64,000 nt of DNA from Actinomyces sp. 432. GTDB taxonomy: Bacteria; Actinomycetota; Actinomycetes; Actinomycetales; Actinomycetaceae. The stretch's first letter is position 1; each line of letters starts with the position of its first letter. Positions 1 through 10,254 of the stretch are shown here, in pieces. The position numbers and the translations under genes are program-made. Below the pieces are notes generated by a model, which saw only the letters and a list, made by a program, of their open reading frames with translations, was not told the origin of the DNA and did no database searches. The stretch lies in assembly GCF_009930875.1 (NCBI RefSeq), contig NZ_CP025249.1, positions 1,922,001 to 1,986,000 on the forward strand, given 5' to 3'.

Positions 1-50
1 CCGATGATGAGTATGACGATGCCCAGGATGTAGGCGAGGGTGTGGCTCAA
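1..50 (-). CDS. Site-2 (M50, RseP-type) metalloprotease, N-terminal fragment
   Basis: Only the first 16 codons are in the window. They read MSHTLAYILGIVILIIG, a hydrophobic first membrane segment typical of the start of actinobacterial RseP-like zinc proteases, which cleave membrane-embedded anti-sigma factors and similar substrates. The start is TTG at 50, preceded by AGGAG at a suitable distance. The gene lies directly downstream of dxr on the same strand, the usual dxr-rseP order. The HExxH motif would lie outside the window, so the identity rests on context plus the N-terminal segment. Confidence 0.6.
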   Translation of the reverse strand, partial: MSHTLAYILGIVILII

Positions 51-75
51 GGGGTCTCCTGGTCGGCGGGTACGG

Positions 76-1377
76 TCAGCGGGTGCGGGCGGCGATCAGC
101 TCGTCGGCGCGGGCGCGCGCCCAGGCGTCGGCGGCCAGCACGTCATCGAGTCCGGGCTCGGGCTGCCCGCAGTGGGCCTCCAGCACGGCGGCGTCGATGG
201 CGACGATGTCCAGCCAGCGCAGGCGCCCGTCGAGGAAGGCGGCGACGGCCTGTTCGTTGGCGGCGTTCAGCACGGCGGGGTGAGTGGCGGAGGCGGCCAC
301 GGCCGCACGGGCGAGATCCACGGCCAGGAAGGTTTCGGCGTCCAGCGGCTCGAAGGCCCAGGCGGTGGGCTCAGACCACGCTTGGGGGGTCACCAGGCCG
401 GCCAGGTCGGGGCGGTGGGGCCAGGTCAGCCCCAGGGCGATGGGCAGCCGCATGTCCGGCGGGGAGGCTTGGGCGATGGTGGCGCCGTCAATGAACTCCA
501 CCATGGAGTGGACCACGGACTGGGGGTGCACCACCACGGTGATGTCTGCGGGGTGGACGTCGAACAGCAGGTGCGCTTCGATCAGTTCCAGGCCCTTGTT
601 GACCAGGGTGGAGGAGTTGACGGTAACCACCGGGCCCATCGCCCACGTGGGGTGGGCCAGTGCCTGGGCGGCAGTGACGTCCGCGAGTTCGGCGCGGCGG
701 CGGCCGCGGAAGGGCCCGCCGGAGGCGGTCAGGATAAGGCGCCGCACCTCACTGCGGCCGGTGAGGATGGGGCTGGTCAAGCCCTTCTCGTGCACGCCGG
801 AGCGCAGTGCCTGCGCGATGGCCGAGTGCTCGGAGTCGACGGGCACGACCTGCCCGGGGCGGCGCAGGGCCCGTTTTACCAGGGCGCCGCCCACCACCAG
901 GGACTCCTTGTTGGCCAGGGCCAGGGTGGCGCCGGAGCGCAGGGCGGCCAGGGTGGGGGCTAGGCCCACCGAGCCGGTGATGCCGTTGAGGACCACGTCC
1001 CCCTCCCCCACGCCTGCGGCGGCGATCAGGTCGGTGGCGGCATCGGGGCCGGTCAGGATCTCGGTGACGGGGTCGGGGCGGCCCGCGCGGGCGGCGGCGT
1101 CGGCCAGGGCGGCGCGCAGGCGGGGTATGACGTCGGTGCCGGCGGCGGAGACGGCTAGGCGGGGCACGGCGTGCGTGACGGCCTGCGCGGCAAGCAGATC
1201 CAGGCGGCCGCCGCCCGCAGCCAGGCCGACCACGCGGGGCGTCGGCACCCGGCCGGGCTCGCCCGGGGCCCCGGGGTGGGCTCCCAGGTGGGCGATCACG
1301 TCCAGCGCCTGGGTGCCGATGGAGCCGGTGGAACCGAGTACGACTACGGCGCCGGAGCCCGCAGCTGTGACAGTCAC
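76..1377 (-). CDS. dxr: 1-deoxy-D-xylulose 5-phosphate reductoisomerase
   Basis: This enzyme converts DXP to 2-C-methyl-D-erythritol 4-phosphate with NADPH, the committed step of the MEP isoprenoid pathway in the cytosol. The 433-residue product opens with the nucleotide-binding motif VVVLGSTGSIGTQALDVI. It carries the LANKESLVVGG and PVDSEHSAI catalytic blocks and the flexible-loop region around LILTASGGPFRG. The GTG start at 1377 is chosen because homology begins there and the GTG follows an AGTGAGGGG Shine-Dalgarno; the longer open frame upstream lies inside the DivIVA-domain gene. The spacing of 7 nt after that gene suggests co-transcription, with the protease gene following. Confidence 0.95.
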   Translation of the reverse strand: MTVTAAGSGAVVVLGSTGSIGTQALDVIAHLGAHPGAPGEPGRVPTPRVVGLAAGGGRLDLLAAQAVTHAVPRLAVSAAGTDVIPRLRAALADAAARAGRPDPVTEILTGPDAATDLIAAAGVGEGDVVLNGITGSVGLAPTLAALRSGATLALANKESLVVGGALVKRALRRPGQVVPVDSEHSAIAQALRSGVHEKGLTSPILTGRSEVRRLILTASGGPFRGRRRAELADVTAAQALAHPTWAMGPVVTVNSSTLVNKGLELIEAHLLFDVHPADITVVVHPQSVVHSMVEFIDGATIAQASPPDMRLPIALGLTWPHRPDLAGLVTPQAWSEPTAWAFEPLDAETFLAVDLARAAVAASATHPAVLNAANEQAVAAFLDGRLRWLDIVAIDAAVLEAHCGQPEPGLDDVLAADAWARARADELIAARTR

Positions 1378-1384
1378 GCGCCCC

Positions 1385-1930
1385 TCACTCCACCGACAAC
1401 AGGACCTCGACGGCCCGGGCGAGGAAACGGTCCACACTGGCCTCGTCGTAGGCCTTGTCCCCACGCGCTGCGGGGAACACGGCGGCACGCACCTGAGTGG
1501 AGGTCAGGGTGCCGTCGGAGTCGAAGTAGGCGGCGATGCGGTCCATGAGCGCGTCCACGGCCTGCTTGTCATACCCCTGCCTGGTGGCCGACGCGAAGCG
1601 CTCACCGGCCGGGCGCAACAGCCGCGGGTACAGGGTGGTGGCCAGCTGCGCCACCTGGTCCATCCAGGCCTTGCGGCCGTTGGCGGCCACGTACTCGGCA
1701 CGGCGGCGCTGCAGGAAGGCGGCCTCGAGGCGGTCCAGGGCAGCGTCGACGGCATCGGGCCGGTAACCGCCGTGGACGATGTCGAAGGCGACCGTGCGCA
1801 CCCCCTCGGAGTCCATCTCAGCCAGTTCGCCGGCGTCGTAGATCTCGTGGGCGGTCTCGAAGTAGCCGTCCACCTGCTCTACGCGGTAACCCTGCTTAAG
1901 CAGGCCGACCTTGGGGAACATGTCGCTCAT
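1385..1930 (-). CDS. DivIVA-domain (DivI1A repeat) protein
   Basis: The 181-residue protein is built from about four short repeats, each a Phe-X-X-(X)-GY-X-X-X-X-VD pattern followed by an amphipathic helix, near residues 5-27, 45-70, 110-135 and 150-178. This is the DivI1A repeat seen in many actinobacterial proteins. No membrane segment or catalytic motif is visible. The start codon overlaps the end of rlmN by ATGA, and dxr follows after 7 nt, so the three are probably one transcript. Its cellular role is unknown; a link to polar growth or division can only be guessed from the domain name. Confidence 0.8.
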   Translation of the reverse strand: MSDMFPKVGLLKQGYRVEQVDGYFETAHEIYDAGELAEMDSEGVRTVAFDIVHGGYRPDAVDAALDRLEAAFLQRRRAEYVAANGRKAWMDQVAQLATTLYPRLLRPAGERFASATRQGYDKQAVDALMDRIAAYFDSDGTLTSTQVRAAVFPAARGDKAYDEASVDRFLARAVEVLLSVE

Positions 1931-3216
1931 CGGGTGTGCGCCGCCCTTTCCTGGTTGAGCGCCTCGGTGGCCAGCTGGCCGCAGGCGCCGTCAATATCGC
2001 TGCCACGAGTATCCCGCACCGTGGTGGTGATGCCGGCGCGCCGGAGCGTGTCGACGAAGAGGTCCTGGACCTGCGGCTCGGAGCAGGTCCAGATGGAGCC
2101 GGGCGTCGGGTTCAGGGGGATGGGGTTCACGTGCGCCCAGCCGCGACCGCGGCGGTTGAGCTCATCGGCAAGCAGCTGGGCCCGCCAGGCGTGGTCGTTC
2201 ATGTCCTTGATCAGGGCGTACTCGATGGACACGCGCCGTCCGGTGGCCTCGAAGTAGTCGTGGGCGGCGTCCAGTAGCTGCCCGACCTTCCACTTGGAGT
2301 TGACAGGAATGAGGGCGTCGCGCAGTTCGTCGTCGGGGGCGTGCAGGGACACGGCCAGGGTGACCGGCAGGCCCTCGCCCGCAAGCTTGCGGATCAGCGG
2401 TACCAGGCCCACGGTGGAGACGGTGACACCGCGGGCGGACAGACCGAAGCCCTCCGGGGCGGGGTCGATGATCCGGTGCAGCGCCGCCACCACGTTCTTG
2501 TAGTTGACCATGGGTTCACCCATGCCCATGAAGACGATATTGGACAGGCGCGCGGGGCCACCGGTCAGGCCGCCCGCCTGTGACAGCGCCGCGGCGTGGC
2601 GGATCTGCTCCACGATCTCGCCGGTGGAAAGGTTCCGGGTCAGGCCCATCTGGCCAGTGGCACAGAAGGGGCAGGCCATGCCGCAGCCGGCCTGGGAGGA
2701 GACGCACAGCGTGGTGCGGTCCCGGTAGCGCATAAGCACGGACTCCACGCGCACGCCGTCGTGGAGGGCCCACAGGTGCTTGATCGTACGGCCACCGTCG
2801 GCGCGCAGGGCGCGCACCTCGTGGATCAGGTCGGGCAGCAGCTCGCCGCACAGCTGCTCGCGCTGGGCTGCGGGCAGGTCCGTCATGTCAGCGGGTTCGC
2901 GCGTGAAGTGCGTGAAGTAGTGGCGCGAGAGCTGGTCGGCGCGAAAGGCGGGCAGGCCGACCTCGCGCAGGGCCTGCTTGCGGCCCGCCAGGTCCAGGTC
3001 GGCCAGGTGCCGGGGGGCCTTGCCGCGGGCCGGGGGAACGGCGAAGGACAGGCGGGGGCGGGCGTCAGGGCTGGTGGCGCCCTCGGGCGGCTGGTCGGTG
3101 GGCAGCACCTGGACGCGGCCACGGTCCGCAGGGCCGGGCGGGACCGGCGGGCGGGCGGGCGCGCGGCGGCGGTCATGTGCACCTTGGGCATCATGGATGG
3201 TGCGCACTGCGACCAT
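1927..3216 (-). CDS. rlmN: 23S rRNA (adenine2503-C2) / tRNA methyltransferase RlmN
   Basis: This is a radical-SAM enzyme that methylates C2 of A2503 in 23S rRNA (and A37 in some tRNAs). The CGMACPFC cluster motif binds the [4Fe-4S] centre. GEPMVNY and the conserved C-terminal CGQL region (the second methyl-carrying cysteine) are present. The core starts near residue 75 ([22 protein letters not shown]), so the first 60-70 residues are a poorly conserved Arg/Pro-rich extension and the true start is uncertain. A different frame from an ATG near 3174 gives a similar-looking N-terminus that would need one extra base near 3120 to join. It overlaps the DivIVA-domain gene by 4 nt. Confidence 0.93.
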   Translation of the reverse strand: MVAVRTIHDAQGAHDRRRAPARPPVPPGPADRGRVQVLPTDQPPEGATSPDARPRLSFAVPPARGKAPRHLADLDLAGRKQALREVGLPAFRADQLSRHYFTHFTREPADMTDLPAAQREQLCGELLPDLIHEVRALRADGGRTIKHLWALHDGVRVESVLMRYRDRTTLCVSSQAGCGMACPFCATGQMGLTRNLSTGEIVEQIRHAAALSQAGGLTGGPARLSNIVFMGMGEPMVNYKNVVAALHRIIDPAPEGFGLSARGVTVSTVGLVPLIRKLAGEGLPVTLAVSLHAPDDELRDALIPVNSKWKVGQLLDAAHDYFEATGRRVSIEYALIKDMNDHAWRAQLLADELNRRGRGWAHVNPIPLNPTPGSIWTCSEPQVQDLFVDTLRRAGITTTVRDTRGSDIDGACGQLATEALNQERAAHTR

Positions 3217-3396
3217 GATCCTGTCTGTGCTCCTCTCCGTGATCCTTACTCAACCTTACTGGGCTCTGCTGTGTTTTTACTGTGACCCGCGCCGCGGAAC
3301 AGGCGGCCGCTGGGGCAGCGTACTCGCGCCCGCTCACCGGTGCCACGGCGCTAGTCACAGTTCAAGACCGTGGTCGGCACCTGGGATGCGGCTACC

Positions 3397-4333
3397 TCAC
3401 CCCACGAGCAGGCTGAACACGTAGACCACCGGCGCCGCCACCAGGATGGAGTCGAGCCGATCCATCAGGCCGCCATGCCCAGGCAGAAGGGTGCCCATGT
3501 CCTTCAGCCCAAGGTCGCGCTTGAGCAGGGACTCCCCAGGTCGCCCAGGGTGGAGACCACCACGACGGTGGCGCCCAGCGCCGCGCCGGCCGCCGGCGGC
3601 CCTCCCAGCGCCCACAGGCAGGCCACACCAGCACCAACCGCGGCAACCAGTGAACCGGCAAAGCCCTCCCATGACTTCTTCGGCGACACGCGGGGCGCCA
3701 TCGGGTGCTTGCCGAAGTTAATGCCGGCCAGCCAGCCTCCAGTGTCATTCGCGGCCGGCAGGGCAATCAGTGTGAGGACCTTGCCGACCCCGTGCGGCTG
3801 GGCCGCCAGCAGTACCGCGAATCCCGCCAAGAAGGGCAGGTACGTGGCGGCGAACACGGAGGCGGAGGCGTTAACGGAGCGGGAGCGGCGTACGGCGTCG
3901 TGTGCCTCCGTGCGCAGCACGTCATGTCCGGACTCCTCCAGGACTGTGCCGGACTCCGCCTCGGCCTGGTCCAGGAAGCACCACAGCACACAGGCGCCGG
4001 CAGTGGCGATATACGCCCCCAGGGCAACTTCCGCACCCGCATTCCAGGCGCTCACCGCGACCCCGAGCGTGCCGATCCACAAGGGTGCGAGTGGCAAGCG
4101 GATCCCCTTGCGCGCGAAGGCCCCTGCCAGTTCCCACAGGGCCCCGCACACCGCCAGGACCACCACGCCCACAAAGGCGGCCTTGTTGAAGACCAGCGAC
4201 GCCAGGACCGCCCCTACCAGGACGACGGCGACCCGATGGCGGCGGGCAGATTACGCCCGGCCCTGCCGGTGGCGGGCAGGGGGGCGCGGTTGCGCGTAGG
4301 CGGCGGGCTGAGCAGGTTGGAAAGCAGACTCAC
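3397..4333 (-). pseudogene. cdsA: Phosphatidate cytidylyltransferase, interrupted by two frameshifts
   Basis: CdsA makes CDP-diacylglycerol from phosphatidate and CTP in the cytoplasmic membrane. The reading frame starts at GTG 4333 (VSLLSNLLSPPPTRNRAPLP). It shifts at the CCC run 4232-4234, continues through the membrane helices and the [21 protein letters not shown] region, and shifts again at the CCCC run 3534-3537. It then ends with the family signature [20 protein letters not shown]. Restoring one base in each run gives a continuous protein of about 312 residues, the normal length. Both breaks are one-base losses in G/C runs, and cdsA is essential in bacteria, so sequence error is likelier than true inactivation. 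It follows frr by 31 nt. Confidence 0.85.
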
Positions 4334-4364
4334 GGTTGGGGTTGGGTCACTGGGGAGGGCGGAA

Positions 4365-4922
4365 TCAGACCTCGAGGAGCTCAGACTCCTTCGCTGCCAG
4401 GGCGGCGTCGATCTGCTCCACGTAGCGCTTGGTCAGGCCGTCCAGCTCCCCCTCGGCGCGCTTGACGTCATCCTCGCCGGCCTCGCCGTCGCGCTTGATG
4501 GCCTCCAGCTCCTTCTTGGCCTTGGCACGCACACCACGAACCTGCACCCGGGACTCCTCGGCGCGGGAGCGGGCGAGCTTGACGTAGTCGCGGCGGCGCT
4601 CCTCCGTCAGCACTGGCAGGGTCACGCGGATAACAGTGCCGTCGTCGGTGGGGTTGACACCCAGGTCGGACTCGCGGATCGCGGTGACGATCTCCTTCAT
4701 GGCGCCGCGGTCGTACGGGCTGACGATCACTGAGCGGGCCTCGGGGATAGTGATGGAGGCGAGCTGCTGCAGGGGTGTGGGAGCCCCGTAGTAGTCGACC
4801 ATGATCCCGTTGAACATGGACGGGTTGGCGCGGCCGGTGCGGATGGCGGCGAGCTCGTGCTTGCCGGCCTCCAGGGCCTTGTCCATCTTGTCCTCGGCAT
4901 CAAGCATGACATCGTCGATCAT
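4365..4922 (-). CDS. frr: Ribosome recycling factor
   Basis: RRF splits post-termination ribosomes together with EF-G. The 185-residue length is exactly the family size. Conserved blocks include AIRTGRANPSMFNGI near the N-terminus, YYGAPTPLQQLASI, the SDLGVNPTDDGTVIRV core and the LPVLTEERRRDYVKLA motif. It sits between pyrH and cdsA, the usual bacterial order. The ATG start at 4922 fits the family N-terminus (MIDDVMLDAEDKMDKAL). Confidence 0.96.
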   Translation of the reverse strand: MIDDVMLDAEDKMDKALEAGKHELAAIRTGRANPSMFNGIMVDYYGAPTPLQQLASITIPEARSVIVSPYDRGAMKEIVTAIRESDLGVNPTDDGTVIRVTLPVLTEERRRDYVKLARSRAEESRVQVRGVRAKAKKELEAIKRDGEAGEDDVKRAEGELDGLTKRYVEQIDAALAAKESELLEV

Positions 4923-5053
4923 GGTGGGTTCCTTCGGTAATTCGCAGAAGTTGTTTGCAGATCTTGTTCGCAGAAGTTGTTTGCGGAGGCTGTTGCGGCG
5001 CCTTGCTGCGAGGCGCTCGAGCGCGTCGGCAACGGTGCCGACGCCCCAGCGGC

Positions 5054-5806
5054 TCAGTCGAGAGTGACGAGGGTGCCGATATCCTCCCCCATCAGGGCGC
5101 GGGTGATGTTTCCCGACTCGCCCATGCCGAACACGCGCATCGTCAGCGCATTATCACGGCTGAGCGCAAAGGCCGAGGCGTCGGCCACTTGCAGCCCGTC
5201 GGCCAGGGCGCGACCGTAGGTGAGCCGGTCTAGCTTGACGGCGTTGGGATCGCGGCGCGGATCGGCGGTGTACACGCCGTCGACCCCGTTCTTACCAACC
5301 AGCAGCTCGTCGCAGTGGGTCTCCAGTGCGCGCTGGGCGGCGACGGTGTCAGTTGAGAAGTAGGGCATGCCCGCTCCGGCTCCGAACACCACAGCACGGC
5401 CCTTCTCCATGTGGCGGATGGCGCGCAGCGGGATGTAAGGCTCGGCCACCTGGGTCATGGTGATCGCTGACTGCACGCGCGCCGGCACTCCGGCCTTCTC
5501 GATGAAGTCCTGCAGCGCCAGGGCGTTCATCACCGTCCCGAGCATGCCCATGTAGTCGGCACGGGCGCGGTCCATGCCACGGGCGGACAGTTCCGCGCCG
5601 CGGAAGAAGTTCCCGCCGCCGACGACGATTGCCACCTGCACGCCCTGCTTGATGGCGGTGGCGATCTGCCCGGCGGCGTCGGCGACGACATCGGCGTCCA
5701 GGCCCACCGATCCTCCGCCGAACACCTCGCCGGAGAGCTTGAGCAGCACCCGACGGGGGTGCGTGCCGTGAGCGATGCGATCGTCGCGTTCTGGGGACTC
5801 ACTCAT
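5054..5806 (-). CDS. pyrH: UMP kinase
   Basis: This enzyme phosphorylates UMP to UDP for pyrimidine nucleotide synthesis and is of the amino-acid-kinase fold. The 250-residue product contains [14 protein letters not shown], the glycine-rich [11 protein letters not shown] loop, the [16 protein letters not shown] block and the TVAAQRALE and [14 protein letters not shown] regions. The ATG at 5806 is preferred over the longer frame to 5866 because AGGAGG lies just upstream and the homologous region begins there. It is separated from tsf by a strong terminator hairpin, so it probably has its own promoter and is transcribed with frr and cdsA. Confidence 0.96.
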   Translation of the reverse strand: MSESPERDDRIAHGTHPRRVLLKLSGEVFGGGSVGLDADVVADAAGQIATAIKQGVQVAIVVGGGNFFRGAELSARGMDRARADYMGMLGTVMNALALQDFIEKAGVPARVQSAITMTQVAEPYIPLRAIRHMEKGRAVVFGAGAGMPYFSTDTVAAQRALETHCDELLVGKNGVDGVYTADPRRDPNAVKLDRLTYGRALADGLQVADASAFALSRDNALTMRVFGMGESGNITRALMGEDIGTLVTLD

Positions 5807-5937
5807 GCGTATTGCCTCCTGGCGGGGTGCGGACGGTTCGGCGGCTCGCGCGTCAGCGCTCGGCACAGCCTACCGTGCCGTAGCCGTCCTCCGTCGGCGA
5901 TGAGCGGACCGGGTCGCACGTCAGCCTCGGAGAACAG

Positions 5938-5976
5938 CGGTGGGGCCCGTGAGCGCAGTGCTCACGGGCCCCACCG
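5938..5976 (-). terminator. Hairpin downstream of tsf
   Basis: Two perfect 17-base complementary arms (5938-5954 and 5960-5976) are separated by the loop GCAGT. It lies 49 nt after the tsf stop and before pyrH, so it probably ends the rpsB-tsf transcript. There is no clear run of U after it, which is usual for actinobacterial terminators. Confidence 0.8.
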
Positions 5977-6024
5977 CACGCACCCCGCAGCGTGCGGGAG
6001 TGCCGGGGATTGTCGCCTTAAGAC

Positions 6025-6864
6025 TCAGGCGCCGACGCGGAAGCGGACGAAGCCGGTCAGCTTGCCGCCGGTAGCCGCGATGACCTTGCCGACCGTGGTC
6101 TTGGGGTCCTTGGCGTAGGCCTGGTCCACCAGGCAGTTCTCCTTGTAGAAGCCGTTCATGCGGCCCTCGACGATCTTCGGGATGGCCTTCTCCGGCTTGC
6201 CCTCGGCGCGAGTGGTCTCCTCGGCGATGGCACGCTCCTTGTCCACGACCTCGGCCGGGACGGAGTCGCGGTCCAGGTACAGCGGGGAGTAGGCGGCCAC
6301 GTGCATGGCGACGTCGTGGGCGACCTCGCCGGCCGCGGCGTCGGTACCGACCAGCACACCCACCTGCGCGGGCAGGTCGGGGTTGGTGCGGTGCAGGTAC
6401 AGCTCGACGTGGTCGGCGGCCAGGCGGCCGACGCGGCGCACGACGATCTTCTCGCCGATGACGGCCTGCATGGAGTCGGTGAGCTCCTTGACAGTGGTGC
6501 CGTCGACGGCGACCTCGGCCAGCGCCTCGGCGGTCTCGGCGCCGGAGTCTATGGCGGCGGAGAGGACCTTCTCGGCGAAGTCGAGGAACTTCTCGTTCTT
6601 GGCCACGAAGTCGGTCTCGGCGTTGATCTCCACCAGGACGCCCACCTGGGCCCCGTCGGCGTCGACCACCTTGGCGGCGATCAGGCCGGCGGAGGCGGAA
6701 CGACCCTCGCGCTTGGCGATGCCCTTCAGGCCCTTGACGCGAATGATCTCGATGGCCTTCTCGGCGTCACCGTTCGCCTCGTCGAGCGCCTTCTTGACGT
6801 CGAGCATGCCGGCGCCGGTCTTCTCGCGCAGCGCCTTGATGTCAGCGGTGGTGTAGTTGGGCAT
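6025..6864 (-). CDS. tsf: Elongation factor Ts
   Basis: EF-Ts is the guanine-nucleotide exchange factor of EF-Tu. The 279-residue product begins MPNYTTADIKALREKTGAGM, followed by LDVKKALDEANGDAEKA, the signature NETDFVAKN variant (AETDFVAKNEKF) and the HVAAYSPLYLDRDSVP block. A Shine-Dalgarno-like AGGAGAT precedes the ATG. It is the second gene after rpsB, the conserved order. Confidence 0.97.
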   Translation of the reverse strand: MPNYTTADIKALREKTGAGMLDVKKALDEANGDAEKAIEIIRVKGLKGIAKREGRSASAGLIAAKVVDADGAQVGVLVEINAETDFVAKNEKFLDFAEKVLSAAIDSGAETAEALAEVAVDGTTVKELTDSMQAVIGEKIVVRRVGRLAADHVELYLHRTNPDLPAQVGVLVGTDAAAGEVAHDVAMHVAAYSPLYLDRDSVPAEVVDKERAIAEETTRAEGKPEKAIPKIVEGRMNGFYKENCLVDQAYAKDPKTTVGKVIAATGGKLTGFVRFRVGA

Positions 6865-6914
6865 GGATATCTCCTGAAATTGCTGAGATTGGAGTGAACG
6901 GGCGGCTACTGGAA

Positions 6915-7802
6915 TCAGGCCTGCTCGGCGGGAGCAGGCTCGCTATCCGAGGGAGCCGCCGGGGCTTCACTCACGGTGGCCGCGGCAGGCTCCTCGCTCG
7001 CGGCGGCGTCGGCGTTCTCGGCGCCGGCCAGCAGCTGCGCCTCCCACTCGGGCAGCGGCTCCGCCTCGGCGGCGGGAACCTCGGCCTCCTCACCGGTGCG
7101 GGCGCGGCCGGCGGACCGGGAGACCAGCCCCTCCGCGACGGCATCGGCCATGATGCGGGTCAGCAGGGTGACGGAGCGGATGGCGTCGTCATTGCCGGGG
7201 ACGGCGTAGGTGACCTCGTCGGGGTCGCAGTTGGTGTCAAGCACGGCTACCACGGGGATGCCCAGCTTCTGCGCCTCGGAGATGGCCAGGTGCTCCTTCT
7301 TGGTGTCCACCACCCAGATGGCGGCCGGCGGCTTGGCCATGTCGCGGATGCCGCCGAGGGTCTTGACGAGCTTGTCCTTCTCGCGGCGCATCATGAGCAG
7401 TTCCTTCTTGGTGCGGCCGGAGCCGGCCACGTCGTCGAAGTCGATCTGCTCGAGTTCCTTCATACGGTCCAGGCGCCCGCGCACGGTGGCGAAGTTGGTG
7501 AGCATGCCGCCCAGCCAGCGCTGGTTGACGTAGGGCATGCCGACACGCTGCGCCTGCTCGGCCACGGCGGCCTGCGCCTGGGTCTTGGTGCCGACGAACA
7601 GGATGTTGCCGCCGCGGGCGACAGTCTCCTTGATGAAGTCGTAGGCGGTGTTGATGCCGTCAACCGACTGCTGCAGGTCGATGATGTAGATGCCGTTGCG
7701 CTCCGTGAGGATGAACCGCTTCATCTTGGGGTTCCAACGGCGAGTCTGGTGGCCGAAGTGGACACCGTTCTCAAGCAGCTGGCGCATGGTCACAATCGCC
7801 AT
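6915..7802 (-). CDS. rpsB: 30S ribosomal protein S2
   Basis: S2 is a component of the small ribosomal subunit. The product of 295 residues starts [20 protein letters not shown], with NPKMKRFI, the WLGGMLTNF motif and [18 protein letters not shown] characteristic of S2. The start at ATG 7802 has an AGGACC-like site upstream; the open frame continues a further 85 codons upstream but that part has no S2 homology. The C-terminal 60 residues form an Ala/Glu/Pro-rich low-complexity tail ([19 protein letters not shown]), common in actinobacterial S2. Confidence 0.97.
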   Translation of the reverse strand: MAIVTMRQLLENGVHFGHQTRRWNPKMKRFILTERNGIYIIDLQQSVDGINTAYDFIKETVARGGNILFVGTKTQAQAAVAEQAQRVGMPYVNQRWLGGMLTNFATVRGRLDRMKELEQIDFDDVAGSGRTKKELLMMRREKDKLVKTLGGIRDMAKPPAAIWVVDTKKEHLAISEAQKLGIPVVAVLDTNCDPDEVTYAVPGNDDAIRSVTLLTRIMADAVAEGLVSRSAGRARTGEEAEVPAAEAEPLPEWEAQLLAGAENADAAASEEPAAATVSEAPAAPSDSEPAPAEQA

Positions 7803-8331
7803 GAGGGTCCTTTCAGGCGCGCCCGGCGGGCGCGCAGGTCTGGGGACGCCCGCGGCTCGGCCGGGTCGCCCGTTTATGGTTGGTTGCTCCCCGTTGACCG
7901 GAGGCCCCGTGGGCGGGGCGCGGCTGCCCGGAGCCCGGGCATGGGGCCTGGTGCCCGCGGCGCCCGGCCACCTGCAGTGCTTGCGCAGTGCGGGACCTCG
8001 GCCATGGCGCCCGAAAGGACGTTCCCGCCCCACCGATGGCGGAGCGGGCGCGGACACGCGAAGTCAGCCTCGCACCGGCCCGGCAGAATGCTCCGAGCCC
8101 GCGCAGGGCTGCGGGCGCGAGGTTATCACAGCACCACTGCAGCGCCAGCGGGTATCTGACCCCCGCCGCTCCCAAGCCCCCGGCCGACCTAGTGCAGCCA
8201 TGGCCGACTCGTCGGCGGGGGCAGCGCACCGGTGTCCACAGGCCCGGTTGGAAGCAGGCAACCAGGCCAGTTATTCACAGGCGGACGGTCGCGCAGATGC
8301 GCTCCGCCGCGCACCGACGCACCCTGAGGTC
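7803..8331. other. Divergent intergenic region between rpsB and the M23 peptidase gene
   Basis: This 529-base stretch separates two genes reading outward, so it should hold both promoters and the rpsB leader. I see no convincing ORF, tRNA or known riboswitch. Several short GC-rich inverted repeats occur near 7900-7970. I could not assign -35/-10 boxes with confidence. Confidence 0.5.
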
Positions 8332-9135
8332 ATGAGCAACTTCACAGCAACCGCCCCCGGCGCCAACGACTCCACTCCACGCGTCCCCACCGCAGCCGCC
8401 GACCCGGAAGGCAGCAGCGAGCGCGCTACCACCCGGCCCGATGGCGCCACTGTGGACGCCCGCTCCCGCCGTGAGACGGGGCTTCCGCGCCCGGGCGGGT
8501 GGCGCCGGTCGGCCCGGAGCCTGGCCGTGGCCGTCGCCACAACGGCCGTTGGCACCGCCCTGGCCCTGGCGCCGACGCCAGCCGCACCCGCGGCAGCAGC
8601 CGGGGCCGCACCACGGCCAGTGGTCATGGCCTGGCGGGGCGGCGACCCGAAGCCGCCGCAGGCCTTTGCGGCCGGGACCGCGGCGGAACCCGCGGGGCCG
8701 CTGCTCGGGGTCGTGGCCACAAGGGTGCGCTACGCCTGGCCGACGGGCATGGCGACGACGGTGCTGGCCGACTTCGATCCGCCGGCAGTGGTATGGGGCT
8801 CCGGGCACCGGGGCGTGGACCTGGCGCTGGCGGCGGGATCGCAGGTGCTGGCGGCCGCGGACGGGACGGTCGCCTTCGCGGGGATGGTGGCCGGACGGCC
8901 GGTGGTGTCCATCGACCACGCCGACGGCATCCGCACCACCTATGAGCCGGTGGACCCCTGCGTCAAGGCCGGCGAGGCCGTAGCGCGCGGCCAAGTGATC
9001 GGCACGCTGCAGCCCGGTCACCGCGCCGACGGCGCCGATGCCCTGCACTGGGGTGCCCGCACCGGCCCGAAGACCTACGTCAACCCGCTGCGCCTGCTTC
9101 AGCCCGCGGTGATACGCCTGAAGCCGCTGAGCTGA
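8332..9135 (+). CDS. M23-family peptidase (secreted or membrane-anchored)
   Basis: The 267-residue protein has a disordered Ser/Thr/Pro-rich N-terminus, one hydrophobic segment near residues 65-90 followed by an Ala-rich stretch, and a C-terminal LytM/M23 domain. Zinc-ligand motifs are visible as HRGVDLAL (HxxxD) and LHWGAR (the second histidine motif). Members cleave peptidoglycan cross-bridges or serve as activators of other hydrolases. The ATG at 8332 (MSNFTATAP) starts the plausible protein; the open frame extends upstream through intergenic DNA. It converges on xerC, with only 75 bases between stops. Confidence 0.85.
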   Translation: MSNFTATAPGANDSTPRVPTAAADPEGSSERATTRPDGATVDARSRRETGLPRPGGWRRSARSLAVAVATTAVGTALALAPTPAAPAAAAGAAPRPVVMAWRGGDPKPPQAFAAGTAAEPAGPLLGVVATRVRYAWPTGMATTVLADFDPPAVVWGSGHRGVDLALAAGSQVLAAADGTVAFAGMVAGRPVVSIDHADGIRTTYEPVDPCVKAGEAVARGQVIGTLQPGHRADGADALHWGARTGPKTYVNPLRLLQPAVIRLKPLS

Positions 9136-9210
9136 TTGCAGCCCGACCCGCCGCCCCTCCCGGAACTCTGTCGGCCGGGGTCGGCCTCGCCGGCTCGGTG
9201 GGCTCTGCCG

Positions 9211-10254
9211 TCAGGCCCGCGGGAAGGCCTGGGCGTAGGCGGCGCGCAGGCGCTCGGCGGATACGTGCGTGTAGCGCTGGGTGGTGGCCAGCGAGGAGTG
9301 CCCCAGCAGTTCCTGCACGCTGCGCAGGTCCGCTCCCCCGCTGAGCACGTGGGTGGCCGCGGAGTGGCGCAGACCGTGGGGGCCCAGGTCCGGCACGCCG
9401 GCGCTGGCGGCCGTGCGGTGGACAATCTCGCGTACGGCCCGCGGCCCGATGCGGCGACCGCGGGCGCCCAGGAACAGGGCCGCCCCGGCGTCGGCGGCGG
9501 CTACGGCAGGCCGCACGTCCGCCCAGTCCTCCAGGGCCGCGGCGGCGGGCCCGCCGTAGGGCACCGTGCGCTCCTTGTCGCCCTTGCCCAAGACCCGCAT
9601 GGTGCGACGCGCGGCGTCCACGTCCCCCAGGTTCAGGGCGCACAGTTCGGAAACACGCACGCCGGTGGCGTACAGCACCTCCAGAATCGCCCGGTCGCGC
9701 AGTGCCAGCGCCCTGGCCATGCCGGCATCGGCGTCGTCGCCGGCTGTGTCCCCGGCTGCGGCGACGGCGTCGGCCGCCGCATCCAGCAGGGCGGCGGCCT
9801 GCGCGGGGGTGAGCACGGCGGGCAGGCGAGCGTCGGCGCGGGGCGAGCGCAGGCGGGCGGCGACGTCGGCCTGCAGCAGTCCGCTGCGGTAGGCCCAGTT
9901 GGAGAAGGTGCGGCAGGCGGCGGCGCGGCGGGCCAGGGTGGCGCGGGCCGCGCCGTCGGCGGACATGGTGGCCAGCCAGGCGCGCAGGTCCGGCAGGTCC
10001 AGGGTGCCGAGGGCGGGTCCCACGGGTTCGTCGTCTTCCTCGCCGACGCCCAGGAAGGTCAGCAGCTCCGCCAGGTCACCGAGGTAGGCGCGCACCGTGT
10101 GCACCGACAGGCCACGCTGCAGGTCCAGGTAGCGGGCGAATGCGTCCAGCAGCTCGGCTCGGGTGGCGCACCCACTCGCGGCCTCCGACCTCATCTGCCG
10201 CCCCACCGCCCCGGGCGCAGAGGATGCCTGACCAGCCTGGGAATCCGCGCGCAC
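9211..10254 (-). CDS. xerC: Tyrosine recombinase XerC
   Basis: XerC/XerD-type recombinases resolve chromosome dimers at dif. The 347-residue protein has an N-terminal SAM-like core-binding domain (about residues 30-120) and a C-terminal catalytic domain with all key residues: Arg in [12 protein letters not shown], Lys in GKGDKERTV, the [10 protein letters not shown] box, the [10 protein letters not shown] box and the Tyr nucleophile in RYTHVS. The first 30 residues are not conserved, so the start could be a later codon. Its conserved neighbour dprA is 4.7 kb away because an ABC exporter, a repeat array and an IS lie between. Confidence 0.93.
   Translation of the reverse strand: MRADSQAGQASSAPGAVGRQMRSEAASGCATRAELLDAFARYLDLQRGLSVHTVRAYLGDLAELLTFLGVGEEDDEPVGPALGTLDLPDLRAWLATMSADGAARATLARRAAACRTFSNWAYRSGLLQADVAARLRSPRADARLPAVLTPAQAAALLDAAADAVAAAGDTAGDDADAGMARALALRDRAILEVLYATGVRVSELCALNLGDVDAARRTMRVLGKGDKERTVPYGGPAAAALEDWADVRPAVAAADAGAALFLGARGRRIGPRAVREIVHRTAASAGVPDLGPHGLRHSAATHVLSGGADLRSVQELLGHSSLATTQRYTHVSAERLRAAYAQAFPRA

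Noticed and set aside
284..2257. Plus-strand open frame opposite dxr, DivIVA-domain gene and rlmN
   Set aside because: High GC gives long frames antisense to real genes. The residue content (Arg/Ala/Ser-rich) lacks any family match, and the opposite genes are clear.
3397..4333. cdsA as a true decayed gene
   Set aside because: All protein blocks are intact in the two other frames and only one base is missing at each break, so I do not treat the gene as lost.
7803..8331. Riboswitch upstream of the M23 peptidase gene (for example ydaO type)
   Set aside because: The conserved ydaO-type core segments were not found by eye; only generic GC hairpins are present.
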